In this document: positions 18,611 to 27,396 of the stretch, in pieces | Layout: every line of letters starts with the position of its first letter | Position numbering within the stretch: position 1 is the stretch's first letter | Assembly (NCBI RefSeq): GCF_007197575.1 | Contig: NZ_CP041616.1 | Coordinates: 372,001 to 436,000, forward strand | Source: Ornithinimicrobium ciconiae | GTDB lineage: Bacteria > Actinomycetota > Actinomycetes > Actinomycetales > Dermatophilaceae | Length of the DNA: 64,000 bases | Direction: 5' to 3' | Position numbers and translations under genes: made by a program | Notes under the pieces: generated by a model | What the model saw: the letters and a program-made list of their open reading frames with translations, nothing else | Told to the model about the DNA's origin: nothing | The model's database searches: none

Positions 18611-20269
18611 TCAGGGGATCTCGAGCACCATCCAGTCGTCACCGCTGTGCGCGCGGTGGAGCTCACCGCCGCCGCTGGGCAGTTCACCGGGTGAACCGAG
18701 CCAGATCAGCACGTGGCTGATGTCCTGCGCTCGCAGCAGGTCTGTGTCGAGCACGCCATCCGGGCCTGCGAGTTCCGCGGCGATCTCGGGGTCCTCCCCG
18801 CCGACCAACCACTCCTGATCTCCCCGGCGGACCAGAAGGTCTCGGGCGTGCACCACCTCCGCCTCCAGGGCGCGGGGGAAGGGGTCGAGGAACTGCGTGG
18901 GTCCCACCCAGTCGACCTGACGGAAGGGCTGCCAGGGCAGGAGCAGCACGCGCCCCTCGGCCTCGTCGTTGAGGAGGTCGACGACCTGGTGCCACTCGGC
19001 CGGCAGGGCCACAGGATGCAGGTCTCGGGCCAGTCGGCTGGGGACGTCCGGCACGGTCAGCACCGCGAGGGCCACTGCGGTCAGGGACAGCCCGGCGGCG
19101 ACCCATCGGCTCCACCTCATCCGGTCGACCGCGACCGCCAGTCCGATCGCGAACAGCACCGCCACGCCACAGGCGGCCCAGCCAAGCCACCGGTGGGTGT
19201 CGCGCAACAGCGCGACGCCGGGCACCTGCTGGACGGCCCGCCACAGCGGCATCAACGGGCCGGCCAGGAGCAGCACGCTGAGCACCGTGCCCAGATAGGC
19301 CGCAACTGCCAGATCCAGCGCGCGCCGGGTCGGGACGGGGACGGTGCGCGCCGGGAATGGCCAGGCGGTGGCCGTGGACCGGGCGAGCAGCGCACCGAGC
19401 ACCAGGAGGAGCTGCAGCAGCACGAACGCTAGGGTGTCGCGCGCGGAGGGCATGGCTCCACCGGCCCAGACCCCACCCAGCGTGGCGACGGAGCCGATCA
19501 CCCCCAACGGTCCGTCCGAGCGCACCGCAAAAGCGTCGGCGCCCTCCGGCCTGGTCCCCGCGCTGGGATCCTGCAGCCCGGCGATCACCCAGGGCAGGGA
19601 GAGCAGGGCGACGGGCGTCAGCAGCACCGCGGCCTCCAGCGCTCGTCCCCCCAGCTGTGCGGGAGCCCTGGTCGATCCGTCGCGCAATTTCGGGGAGGTG
19701 CGGCCCACCGCAAGGGCAGTGACCAGCACCGTCACGGCGGCCATGACAGCTCCGACCGGGGTGAGTGCGGCTGGGGCGGCGGCCGCGAGCACGAGGAGCG
19801 CCCGGACCGGCAGTGACTTCGCCGACCGGGCCGCACCCACCAGCCACGGGATCATGGCATAGCCCAGGAGTGAGGGTGCCTGCCCCAGCAGAAGGCGCTC
19901 TGCGACATAGGGATTGGCGATGGCCAGGCCCGCTGCCACACTCGTGGCGACCGGACCATACCGCCGCAGCAGCACCGTCATGCCGGAGCCGACGAGCAGC
20001 AGGGGGGCGACCAGCAGCACCCGGGCAACCAGGCCGGCCGGCAGCACGACGCTGAGCGCGGCGACCACCGCATCCAGAGGCACGGCCCGAGGCGCTCCGT
20101 CACCGCCGAGGGTGTTGGCCCCGAGCACCGGGTCCGGCACCGTCACGAAGTCACGGAACAGATAGACCCCGTCCCAGGGTGGGACACCTACTGATCCGCC
20201 CAGGAACAGCGCTGTGGCCAGGACGGTGACGGAGAGCCCGGCCCCGACCGCCCAGCGTGGGCGTGGCAC
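18611..20269 (-). CDS. Large polytopic membrane protein of the envelope-glycan cluster
   Basis: This 552-residue protein (GTG start) has about a dozen hydrophobic helices over residues 10-410 and a soluble C-terminal third with no domain I recognise. An acidic motif (WDGVYLFRDF) in the first external loop and the overall layout resemble GT-C membrane glycosyltransferases. From memory Rv0226c is the equivalent gene in mycobacteria, beside the glycosyltransferase and DUF3068 genes. The start is three bases from the nadE stop, so it can be transcribed with nadE. The GT-C assignment is an inference; the membrane topology is clear. Confidence 0.7.
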   Translation of the reverse strand: MPRPRWAVGAGLSVTVLATALFLGGSVGVPPWDGVYLFRDFVTVPDPVLGANTLGGDGAPRAVPLDAVVAALSVVLPAGLVARVLLVAPLLLVGSGMTVLLRRYGPVATSVAAGLAIANPYVAERLLLGQAPSLLGYAMIPWLVGAARSAKSLPVRALLVLAAAAPAALTPVGAVMAAVTVLVTALAVGRTSPKLRDGSTRAPAQLGGRALEAAVLLTPVALLSLPWVIAGLQDPSAGTRPEGADAFAVRSDGPLGVIGSVATLGGVWAGGAMPSARDTLAFVLLQLLLVLGALLARSTATAWPFPARTVPVPTRRALDLAVAAYLGTVLSVLLLAGPLMPLWRAVQQVPGVALLRDTHRWLGWAACGVAVLFAIGLAVAVDRMRWSRWVAAGLSLTAVALAVLTVPDVPSRLARDLHPVALPAEWHQVVDLLNDEAEGRVLLLPWQPFRQVDWVGPTQFLDPFPRALEAEVVHARDLLVRRGDQEWLVGGEDPEIAAELAGPDGVLDTDLLRAQDISHVLIWLGSPGELPSGGGELHRAHSGDDWMVLEIP

Positions 20270-20272
20270 AGC

Positions 20273-21094
20273 TCAGACGTCGGCCGGAGCAACGGGCATC
20301 GCACGCTTGTGGGCGGTGCGGGCGTGCCAGCCCTCAATCGTCTCCCGATCAGTGTCGGAGACGTCCTTGCCCTCGAGGTAGTCGTCGATCGCCTCATAGG
20401 TCACGCCGAGGGCCACCTCGTCCGGCTGCAGGGGCTGACCGTCCTCAAGGTCGGCGGTCGGCACCTTGACCACCAGGTGCTCAGGCGCGCCCAGGTGGGC
20501 CGCGACGGCACGGACCCGACGCTTCGTCAGCCCAGCCAGAGGGGTGAGATCACAGGCCCCGTCGCCATACTTGGTGTAGAAGCCGACCACCGCCTCAGCT
20601 GCCTGGTCGGTCCCGAGGACGAGCAGCGAGCGGGCGCCGGCGGCGAGGTACTGCGCAACCATGCGCTGCCGGGCCTTGACGTTGCCCTTGACGAAGTCGG
20701 CATGGTTGATGGTGGTGAAGTCGATGCCAGCCGCGTCGACCTCGGCGAACATCGCGTCGGTGGACTCCTTGATGTTGACCGTCACGGTCTCGTCGGCCCC
20801 CACGAACTGCACCGCGGCCGCGGCGTCGGCCTCATCGGCCTGGGCGCCGTAGGGCAGCCGCATCGCGAGGAAGGTGGCATCGCCCCCGTCGGCGCGCACC
20901 CGCTCGCACGCCAGCTGCGCAAGACGCCCGCAGACCGTGGAGTCCACACCACCGCTGATCCCCAGCACATAACCCTTGGTGCCGCTGGTGCGCAGATAGT
21001 CCGCCAGGAAGGTGATGCGCCGCTCGGTCTCCTGCGCCGCATCGAACTCCGCCCGCACCCCGAGCTCTGCGATGATCTCCTGCTGCCTGGTCAT
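20273..21094 (-). CDS. nadE: Ammonia-dependent NAD+ synthetase
   Basis: This enzyme amidates nicotinic acid adenine dinucleotide to NAD+, the last step of NAD synthesis. The protein has 273 residues, the normal size for the short bacterial form without a glutaminase domain. It therefore uses free ammonia, unlike the long mycobacterial enzyme. The PP-loop motif SGGVDST is at residues 47-53. Other family blocks are YTKYGDGACDLTPLAGLTK and the end EGWHARTAHKR. It may share a transcript with the membrane protein downstream; that link is positional only. Confidence 0.95.
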   Translation of the reverse strand: MTRQQEIIAELGVRAEFDAAQETERRITFLADYLRTSGTKGYVLGISGGVDSTVCGRLAQLACERVRADGGDATFLAMRLPYGAQADEADAAAAVQFVGADETVTVNIKESTDAMFAEVDAAGIDFTTINHADFVKGNVKARQRMVAQYLAAGARSLLVLGTDQAAEAVVGFYTKYGDGACDLTPLAGLTKRRVRAVAAHLGAPEHLVVKVPTADLEDGQPLQPDEVALGVTYEAIDDYLEGKDVSDTDRETIEGWHARTAHKRAMPVAPADV

Positions 21095-21137
21095 GCTGCG
21101 AATCTACCCGTGGCAGTGGCCGGTCGCGCGATGCCTG

Positions 21138-21755
21138 CTAGAGCCACCCCCGCTCCTGGGCGACCCGGGCCGCTTCCACCCGGGTCGCGGTGCCGGTCTT
21201 GCCGATCGCCGAGGACAGGTAGTTGCGCACCGTGCCCTGCGACAGGTGGACCCGCCCGGCGATCGAGGAGACGGTGCCTCCCGCGATCGCCTCGCGCAGG
21301 ACCTCGCGCTCGCGGTCGGTGAGCGGGTTGGGGCCCCCGAGCACCGACTCGGTGGCCAGCTCCGGGTCGACGACGCGCAGCCCGGCGTGGACCCGGCGCA
21401 CCGCCTCGGCCAGCTCGCGGGCAGGAGTGTCCTTGACCACGAAACCACGTGCGCCGACGTCCATCGCCCGGCGCAGGTAGCCAGGACGTCCGAAGGTCGT
21501 CACGATGAGGACCCGAACCTGCGGCAGGTGTTGGCGCAGCTGGTCGGCCGCCTCGATGCCGTCCATCCCGGGCATCTCGATGTCGAGCAGGCAGACGTCC
21601 GCCTGTGAGGTGCGGGCGGCCTCGAGCACCTCGTCACCACGGCCGACCTCGGCGACGACGCTGAGGTCCTGCTCCAGGTTGAGCAGCGCGGCGAGGGCAC
21701 CACGGACCAGCGCCTGGTCGTCGGCGAGCAGGAGGCGGATCGGTGAGTCAGTCAA
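21138..21755 (-). CDS. NarL/LuxR-type response regulator (DesR-like)
   Basis: This 205-residue two-component regulator has a receiver domain (residues 7-120) with acidic pair D12-D13, phospho-acceptor D58 (LLDIEMPGMDG) and K108 (VKDTP). Its C-terminal LuxR HTH (about 140-200) contains LTDREREVL and the recognition helix LSQGTVRNYLSS. The start overlaps the end of the histidine kinase gene by 8 bases, so the pair is one operon with coupled translation. Size and the VRNYLSSAIGKTG ending are like DesR and similar regulators of membrane or antibiotic response. The signal and targets are not visible here. Confidence 0.93.
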   Translation of the reverse strand: MTDSPIRLLLADDQALVRGALAALLNLEQDLSVVAEVGRGDEVLEAARTSQADVCLLDIEMPGMDGIEAADQLRQHLPQVRVLIVTTFGRPGYLRRAMDVGARGFVVKDTPARELAEAVRRVHAGLRVVDPELATESVLGGPNPLTDREREVLREAIAGGTVSSIAGRVHLSQGTVRNYLSSAIGKTGTATRVEAARVAQERGWL

Positions 21756-22881
21756 GGGATACCTCCAGGACGGTGCCTCCGGTCGGTCCCGGGGTCAGGG
21801 TGATGGTGCCTCCTGCGGCGGCAACCCGCTCTCGTATGCCGCGCAGGCCGTTGCCCTCCCGGCGACCGACGGCACCGCGCCCGTCGTCGGCCACCACCAA
21901 CCGCCCCGGGCCCAGCTCGACGGTGCACCGGGTGGCGCCGCTGTGCCGCACCACATTGGTGACCGCCTCGCGCAGCACCCATGCCGTCAGCACCCGGTGC
22001 CGGGGGTCGACGTCCGAGAGGTCCTCTGGCAGGTCGGCCTCGATCCCGGCGTCGGTCAGTGCCGCGTCGGCGGCTGCCACCTCGTCCGCCAGGCTCGCGA
22101 CCCGCAGGCCACTGACGGTCGCCCGGATCTCGGCCAGCGCGACCCGGCTCAACGCCTGGATCTGTGCCAGTTCCTCCCGGGCGCGCACGGGGTCGGTCTC
22201 GATGAGCCGCTCGGCGAGCTCGGCCTTGACGGTGACCACGGTGAGGCTGTGCCCGAGGACGTCGTGGACGTCCCGCGCGACCCGGTCGCGCTCGGCGGCC
22301 AGGGCCAGCTCGGCCTGCGCCGCCCGGTGGACGTGGCCCCGCTGCTCGACGATGCGGACCAGTCCGGTGGACAGTGCCACCAGGGAGACGATGAGGATGA
22401 AGTACCAGTCCTCGGTGAGTGACCCCACCGCGAGCGGGACGATGATGCAGAGCAGGACCGCGCCCACCGCTGTCGCGAAGGCCCAGGTCAACGGCAGGCT
22501 GAACATCGCCAGGGCCACGATGTAGGGCAGATGGGACAGAGAGCCCACGCCGAGCAGCGGGGTCAGCGCCAGGGCGATCAGCGCCATGACCGCCAGGTGG
22601 CGCAGACCGGTGCGCACCACCTGGTCCCAGGTGTCCACCCCGCTGATGACGATGAAGCACCGCAGATAGACCGCCGCGAAGGTGAGGATCCCGACGATCC
22701 CGAGCACCCGCCATACGGTCGGAGCCTCGCCCGTGGCCAGCGCGATGATCGGGAAGGCCAGGAAGACCAGCCAGATCGCGCCCATCAGCCAGCCGAACCG
22801 CTCCCAGGGGTCGACCGTCGAGGAGGGGGTCGCTGCCTGGGCCATGGCACGAGCCTGCCGCATCGACCTCGACGGTGCCAC
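21748..22881 (-). CDS. DesK-like sensor histidine kinase (HisKA_3)
   Basis: This is the partner kinase of the following response regulator. The N-terminus has about five or six membrane helices (30-180) with no large external loop, so it probably senses the membrane itself. The HisKA_3 phospho-acceptor is in ERDRVARDVHDVLGHS, around residue 205. The ATPase has an N-box NVVRHS, then DDGRG and NGLRGIRERV. The start is uncertain: GTG at 22881 or ATGs at 22863 and 22845, and none has a good ribosome-binding site. The gene diverges from the nucleotidyltransferase gene. Confidence 0.9.
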   Translation of the reverse strand: MAPSRSMRQARAMAQAATPSSTVDPWERFGWLMGAIWLVFLAFPIIALATGEAPTVWRVLGIVGILTFAAVYLRCFIVISGVDTWDQVVRTGLRHLAVMALIALALTPLLGVGSLSHLPYIVALAMFSLPLTWAFATAVGAVLLCIIVPLAVGSLTEDWYFILIVSLVALSTGLVRIVEQRGHVHRAAQAELALAAERDRVARDVHDVLGHSLTVVTVKAELAERLIETDPVRAREELAQIQALSRVALAEIRATVSGLRVASLADEVAAADAALTDAGIEADLPEDLSDVDPRHRVLTAWVLREAVTNVVRHSGATRCTVELGPGRLVVADDGRGAVGRREGNGLRGIRERVAAAGGTITLTPGPTGGTVLEVSLD

Positions 22882-22962
22882 GTCCGGGCGTCACCGGCCC
22901 CACCTGACACCTGTCACCACCGCCGGACCTACGCCCGCCAGGGCCCCGACTAGCATCGGAAT

Positions 22963-23832
22963 GTGTCCGTCCTCCCCGACCTGGTGCCCCGACGCGTCCG
23001 TGCCGCCTTTGCGCACGCCGCCGTGCAGCAGGCCGCCGACCGGATCGGGATCCGGCTGTTGCACATCAAGGGCGTCGCCGTCGATGAGGAGCTGCGCTCG
23101 CCCGGCGGGGGCACCGATGCCGACATCCTGGTCGACCCGGCAGCCGTCGGTCACCTCATCGCCGAGCTGACCGCGCTGGGCTGGGAGTCCTACAGCGACT
23201 TCGTCACCGGCTCACCCTTCGGGCACGCCGCCACGATGGCGCACCCGCACTGGGGTTATGCCGACCTGCACCGCTACTTCCCGGGGATGCACCGCGACCC
23301 GGTCCGCACCTTTGAGGTGCTCTGGGCCGACCGGCGCACCGCCGAGATCGCGGGTATGCCGTGCCCCGTCCCCTCTCCCTCCGGCCAGGGGCTGGTGCTG
23401 CTCCTCAACAACCTGCGCAACCGGCGCTCCGTCCTCAACGACGCTCGCGTCCAGAGCCTTCGTGAGAATGAGCCAGCCTGGCAGGAGGTCGTGGACCTGG
23501 TGCCGCGGGTCGGGGCCGAGGTGGCCTTCGATGCGGCGCTGGGCAGGCTGGAGGAGCATCGCGGCGAGGGCGAGTACTGGATGTGGAAGGCGACCCTCGA
23601 GGACAGCAGCCGCAGTGCCGAGTGGCTGGCCCGGGTGCGCGCGGCCCGGACCCTGCGGGAGAAGGTGGCCCTGGTGGGACGCCTGCCGTTGGTCAACACC
23701 GACGCCCTCGGGCACCGGCTCGGGCGCGCCCCGACCGGGGCGGAGATCTCCCGTGAGTTCGTGCACCGCGGCGTGCGCGGAGCCGGCGAGCTCAAGGACG
23801 CGGCCCTGCGCCGGCTGGGACGCTCCCGGTGA
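22963..23832 (+). CDS. Nucleotidyltransferase-fold protein (NTP_transf_5 type)
   Basis: This 289-residue protein (GTG start) has the family pattern HIKG followed by G-x-TDADILVD, the nucleotidyltransferase-like metal-binding aspartates, then HWGYADLHRYFPG. Members are widespread beside PqqD-like proteins in actinobacterial exopolysaccharide and peptide-modification loci, with unknown substrates. Its stop overlaps the GTG of the PqqD-like gene, giving tight coupling. It may transfer a nucleotide or act as a sugar-phosphate-handling protein. The family is fairly sure; the reaction is unknown. Confidence 0.75.
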   Translation: MSVLPDLVPRRVRAAFAHAAVQQAADRIGIRLLHIKGVAVDEELRSPGGGTDADILVDPAAVGHLIAELTALGWESYSDFVTGSPFGHAATMAHPHWGYADLHRYFPGMHRDPVRTFEVLWADRRTAEIAGMPCPVPSPSGQGLVLLLNNLRNRRSVLNDARVQSLRENEPAWQEVVDLVPRVGAEVAFDAALGRLEEHRGEGEYWMWKATLEDSSRSAEWLARVRAARTLREKVALVGRLPLVNTDALGHRLGRAPTGAEISREFVHRGVRGAGELKDAALRRLGRSR

Positions 23833-24191
23833 CCTCCGGGTTGGGCCGGGCGGCCGAGTCCGCGATGGACCCTGGCGCTGAGGGCACCGTCGCTGCACGG
23901 TGGTGGCGTGCCTATGCCGTCGCGGTCGTGGACGTGAAGGGCGCGCCCGAGGAGGACGAGGAGGCTCCGGGTGGTGTGGTCTATCTGGCTCCGCTGCCCG
24001 ACGGTCCCGTGGTCGTCCTGGAGGGCGTGTCGGCCGTGCTCTACCGCGCGCTGACCGCTGCTTCCGGGGACGTGGTCGAGGAGGTGGCCCGCAGGTTGGG
24101 GGTGCCGCCGGAGGACATCGACCCCGAGACGATCACCGAGTTCGCGCAGGAGTTGCGCGAGGCCGGCCTCGTCGTGCGGGCGACCAGCTGA
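23829..24191 (+). CDS. PqqD-family small protein
   Basis: This is a 120-residue protein. From about residue 45 it matches the PqqD/RRE winged-helix layout: GGVVYLAPL, VLEGVSAVLYRALT, then VVEEVARRLGV, and a final helix EFAQELREAGLV. RRE domains bind the leader of a precursor peptide for modifying enzymes, but no precursor gene is visible nearby. Coupled to the nucleotidyltransferase upstream and facing the BY-kinase gene, it is more likely part of an exopolysaccharide locus, where this pair recurs. The stop codon lies within a 23-base unit that is duplicated just downstream. Confidence 0.75.
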   Translation: MTSGLGRAAESAMDPGAEGTVAARWWRAYAVAVVDVKGAPEEDEEAPGGVVYLAPLPDGPVVVLEGVSAVLYRALTAASGDVVEEVARRLGVPPEDIDPETITEFAQELREAGLVVRATS

Positions 24192-24227
24192 CCTGACGGC
24201 GTCCGACCAGCTGACCTGACGGCGTCT
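24182..24227. repeat. 23-bp direct tandem duplication at a convergent junction
   Basis: Two adjacent copies of GACCAGCTGACCTGACGGCGTC plus one base, differing only at the last base. The first copy contains the stop codon of the PqqD-like gene; the second lies fully between the convergent genes. No stable hairpin is obvious. Confidence 0.85.
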
Positions 24228-24269
24228 GCCGACGCTGTCGTGACCCGCCGGGTGCCGGGCAGAGCGAGG

Positions 24270-25691
24270 TCAGCGGCGGGCGCGCGAACGGGCAGCCGAG
24301 CGGGGCCGGGTGGCCTCCATCAGCAGGGTCTGCTCGTCGGCATCGGTGTCTCCACCGTTGGCGTCCATCTCCTGGCGGTAGTAGCCGTAGTAGGACGCGG
24401 TGTCGACCGGCGCCATATTGAGCGCGGTGCCGGCGAGGGTGGCGCCGGACATCTCAAAGGTGCGCAGCGCCTCGGCCACGTGCCGCTTGCGGGTGCGGTT
24501 GGCCGCGACGACCATGAGCGAGCCACCGGTGAGCTTGTCCACCACGGTGGCATCCGTCACCGGCAGGACTGGTGGGGTGTCGACGAGCACGAAGTCGAAC
24601 CGCTCGCGGAGCTCGACGAACAGGTCGTGCATCGCCTCCGAGCCGAGCAGCTCGCTGGGGTTGGGCGGGATCTCACCGGCCGGCAGGATATAGAGGTCGC
24701 TGCGACCCCAGCGGATCAGCATGTCGTCCAGCGTGGCCCGTCCCAGGAGCACGGTGGTCAGCCCGACGCCGCCCTCCAGCTCCATCGTCTTGGCGACCGA
24801 GGGGTGGCGCAGGTCCGCGTCGACCAGGACGACCTTGGTGCCGGCATCAGCCATCGCCAGGGCCAGGTTGACGGCGGTGGTGGTCTTGCCCTCGCTGGGC
24901 ATCGGTGAGGTGACCAGGAACGAGTGCTTGCGGGTCGTGACGTCGACAAACATCAGGTTGGTGCGCAGCCGGCGGATCGCCTCGGCGTGCGAGCCGAAGG
25001 GGTCGGTCTCCATGAAGACCTGGTGTTCGTCACCGCCCTTGCGCAGCGGGATCGTCGCGAGCACCGGGTGGCCGGACATGTCGGCCAGGTCCTGGGCGGT
25101 GCGCACCCGGGTGTCCAGGTTGTGGCGCAGCAGCGCAAAGCCGATCCCCAGGAACAGCCCGGCCAGCAGGGCCAGAGCCAGGTTGCGAGCGACATTGGGG
25201 CTGCTCGGTGAGCCGGGCGGGCTGGCCGCCACGATCGTCTGGGCCTGCACCTCGCCGCCGGAGGCGGCCAGCATCTGGGAGAAGTCCGGGGAGACCTCGG
25301 CCAGCTTGTTGGCCACTGCGGTAGCGACCTCGGCCGCGGCCTCAGGGGTGCGGGCCGAGACGTTGATGTCGATCAGCGGGGTGCCGGTCTCGGCCGCAGC
25401 GTTGACGCTGAGGATCTGCCCGGGCTCCAGGCCCAGCTGCTCCTGCACCGGGGTGAGCACCACGGGTGACTGGGCGACCTCGAGGATGGTGCTCAGCTCC
25501 GCCGTGGGCATCTGATACATGTTGACCGAGCCCTGGTCGCCCTGGGCCGACAGGTAGACGCGGGTGTGGGCCTGATAGGTCGGTGGGGTCTGCAGGGTGA
25601 TCACCGCTGCCACGCTGACCACGGCCAGGATGGTGGCCACGATGATGCGCCACCTGGTCCGCAGGATGGCGAGCAGTTCGTTGATCTGCAC
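24270..25691 (-). CDS. Polysaccharide chain-length/tyrosine autokinase (Wzz plus BY-kinase)
   Basis: This is a 473-residue single-chain exopolysaccharide copolymerase/kinase. The Wzz domain has membrane helices near residues 15-35 and 175-195 flanking an external loop. The cytoplasmic kinase has Walker A (SEGKTTT), Walker A' (VVLVDADLRHP) and the Walker B-like FVLVDTPP. A C-terminal tyrosine cluster (ASYYGYYRQEM) is the expected autophosphorylation site. Such proteins control polymerisation and export of surface polysaccharide. GTG start with GGGGAG at proper spacing. The rmlA gene lies 90 bases upstream in the same direction; a TACGAT at 25729-25734 (minus) could be a -10 element for this gene. 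Confidence 0.93.
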   Translation of the reverse strand: MQINELLAILRTRWRIIVATILAVVSVAAVITLQTPPTYQAHTRVYLSAQGDQGSVNMYQMPTAELSTILEVAQSPVVLTPVQEQLGLEPGQILSVNAAAETGTPLIDINVSARTPEAAAEVATAVANKLAEVSPDFSQMLAASGGEVQAQTIVAASPPGSPSSPNVARNLALALLAGLFLGIGFALLRHNLDTRVRTAQDLADMSGHPVLATIPLRKGGDEHQVFMETDPFGSHAEAIRRLRTNLMFVDVTTRKHSFLVTSPMPSEGKTTTAVNLALAMADAGTKVVLVDADLRHPSVAKTMELEGGVGLTTVLLGRATLDDMLIRWGRSDLYILPAGEIPPNPSELLGSEAMHDLFVELRERFDFVLVDTPPVLPVTDATVVDKLTGGSLMVVAANRTRKRHVAEALRTFEMSGATLAGTALNMAPVDTASYYGYYRQEMDANGGDTDADEQTLLMEATRPRSAARSRARR

Positions 25692-25781
25692 CGGTGGTTC
25701 TCCCCACTAAGTCAAAGTCGCGAACCTTATCGTACCCGCAGGCCGCTGCGGCTACGGACAGCGCGTGACACGCCGTGGAGC

Positions 25782-26645
25782 CTATTCGTCCAGCAGCGCC
25801 AGCAGATAGCTGCCGTAGCCGGACTTGAGCAGGGGCTCGGCCCGTGCGGCCAGCTCGTCGTCCGTGAGGAAGCCCATCCGCCAGGCGACCTCCTCCGGGC
25901 AGCCGACCTTGAGTCCCTGGCGACCCTCCAGGGTGCGGACATAGTTGCCCGCGTCGTTCAGTGCGTCGAAGGTGCCGGTGTCCAGCCAGGCGGTGCCGCG
26001 CGGCAGCACCTCGACCTGCAGGTTGCCCTCGCGGAGATAACTGCGGTTGAGGTCGGTGATCTCCAGCTCGCCGCGGTCGCTGGGACGCAGGTCACGGGCC
26101 CGCTCGACCACGGTCTCGTCATAGAAGTAGAGCCCCGGGACGGCATACGGACTCCGGGGATGCGTGGGCTTCTCCTCCAGGGACAGGGCCCTGCCGTCCT
26201 CGTCAAACTCGACCACGCCGTATGCCGTGGGGTCGGCCACGCGGTAGGCGAAGACGGCCGCGCCGGTGAGCTGGTCGAACCGCCGCAGCTGCGTGCCCAG
26301 GCCGGAGCCGTAGAAGATGTTGTCCCCCAGGACCAGGGCGCTGGTCTGCTGACCGATGTGCTCGGCACCGATCAGGAAGGCCTGCGCGATCCCGTCGGGG
26401 CTGGGCTGCTGCGCGTAGGTGACGGAGATGCCCAGGCGCGAGCCGTCCCCGAGCAGCCGCTCGAAACCGGCGGCGTCGTGCGGGGTGGTGACGACCAGGA
26501 TGTCCCGGATGCCGGCCAGCATCAGCGTGGACAGCGGGTAGTAGACCATCGGCTTGTCGTAGACGGGGACGAGCTGCTTGCTGACCCCGAGGGTGATCGG
26601 GTGCAGACGGGACCCGGTGCCCCCGGCCAACAGGATTCCTCGCAT
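25782..26645 (-). CDS. rfbA: Glucose-1-phosphate thymidylyltransferase
   Basis: RmlA makes dTDP-glucose from glucose-1-phosphate and dTTP, the first step to dTDP-L-rhamnose. The ATG at 26645 gives [14 protein letters not shown], the nucleotide-binding loop at the very start, in a 287-residue protein of normal size. Other family blocks include [27 protein letters not shown] and EKPTHPRS. The remaining rhamnose genes (rmlB, rmlC-rmlD) lie 5 kb away on the other strand, beyond the kinase and ABC transporter, so the pathway is split but complete in this window. Confidence 0.95.
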   Translation of the reverse strand: MRGILLAGGTGSRLHPITLGVSKQLVPVYDKPMVYYPLSTLMLAGIRDILVVTTPHDAAGFERLLGDGSRLGISVTYAQQPSPDGIAQAFLIGAEHIGQQTSALVLGDNIFYGSGLGTQLRRFDQLTGAAVFAYRVADPTAYGVVEFDEDGRALSLEEKPTHPRSPYAVPGLYFYDETVVERARDLRPSDRGELEITDLNRSYLREGNLQVEVLPRGTAWLDTGTFDALNDAGNYVRTLEGRQGLKVGCPEEVAWRMGFLTDDELAARAEPLLKSGYGSYLLALLDE

Positions 26646-26882
26646 GGTCACGCATCGTAGGGGCACACTCTGACGGCGGCCACCAGCCAGGGTGCCCGGC
26701 GGTGGTTCGAAGGCCGGCGGGCACCGGCCGCCCGGGGGGTGGACGGCGACGGTGCGACATAACCGCGACGGCGGCGCGACGGCCCGTTCCTAGCCTGCGG
26801 GGACGAGGCCCTGGGTGGGGCGTCGCCCGCAGGCCGGGCCGCCCACCTTGGTGCCGACGCGGCCGTTGAGGAGGACGTGGTG

Positions 26883-27344
26883 ATGGTGCGGTTCAGACGG
26901 TCCGGGGCCGGGGTGCTACTCGTGGCCCTCGCTCTCTCGAGCTCGCTGAGCGCGTGCGGCGGACCGGAGCGAACTCCGGAGGCGTTCTGCGAGGTGATGG
27001 ACCTGCACCGGGAGCGCTTCGAGGACGCCACGGGCAACGCGCTCACCCTCGCGGAGCGCGGTGACGCTGCCGGGCTGCTGGGCGGCACCGCCCAGATGGT
27101 TTCGGCCCTCGGTGACCTCCAGGTGATGTTCGACGAGCTGGCCGAGGTCGCCCCGGACGACATCCGCACCGACGCCGAGCGGGTGCGGGACACCAACCGG
27201 GAGATGCTCGAGTCCGCCAAGGAGGCCGTCAACGACCCCGTCGGCGCCCTGGTCGGTGGTCTGGCGGGAGGCCTGATCAACTCCGGCTCCTACACCCGGC
27301 TCAATGACTACGCCGGCGAGCACTGTGGATCCCGCCCCTTCTGA
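26883..27344 (+). CDS. Small lipoprotein of unknown function
   Basis: This 153-residue protein has a lipoprotein signal (basic start, hydrophobic core, lipobox LSAC with the Cys near residue 25). A mostly helical domain follows with two further cysteines (FCEVMD and EHCGS) that could pair. I chose the ATG at 26883 because GAGGAGG lies eight bases before it; an in-frame GTG is at 26877. It is followed 52 bases later by the Ser/Thr kinase gene in the same direction. No family is recognised. The 237-base gap before it (26646-26882) separates divergent genes and shows no clear promoter. Confidence 0.8.
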   Translation: MVRFRRSGAGVLLVALALSSSLSACGGPERTPEAFCEVMDLHRERFEDATGNALTLAERGDAAGLLGGTAQMVSALGDLQVMFDELAEVAPDDIRTDAERVRDTNREMLESAKEAVNDPVGALVGGLAGGLINSGSYTRLNDYAGEHCGSRPF

Positions 27345-27396
27345 GCACACCGCCTGACCACGCCGTCCAGCCGCTCCAGCCCGAGAGGGAACGACC

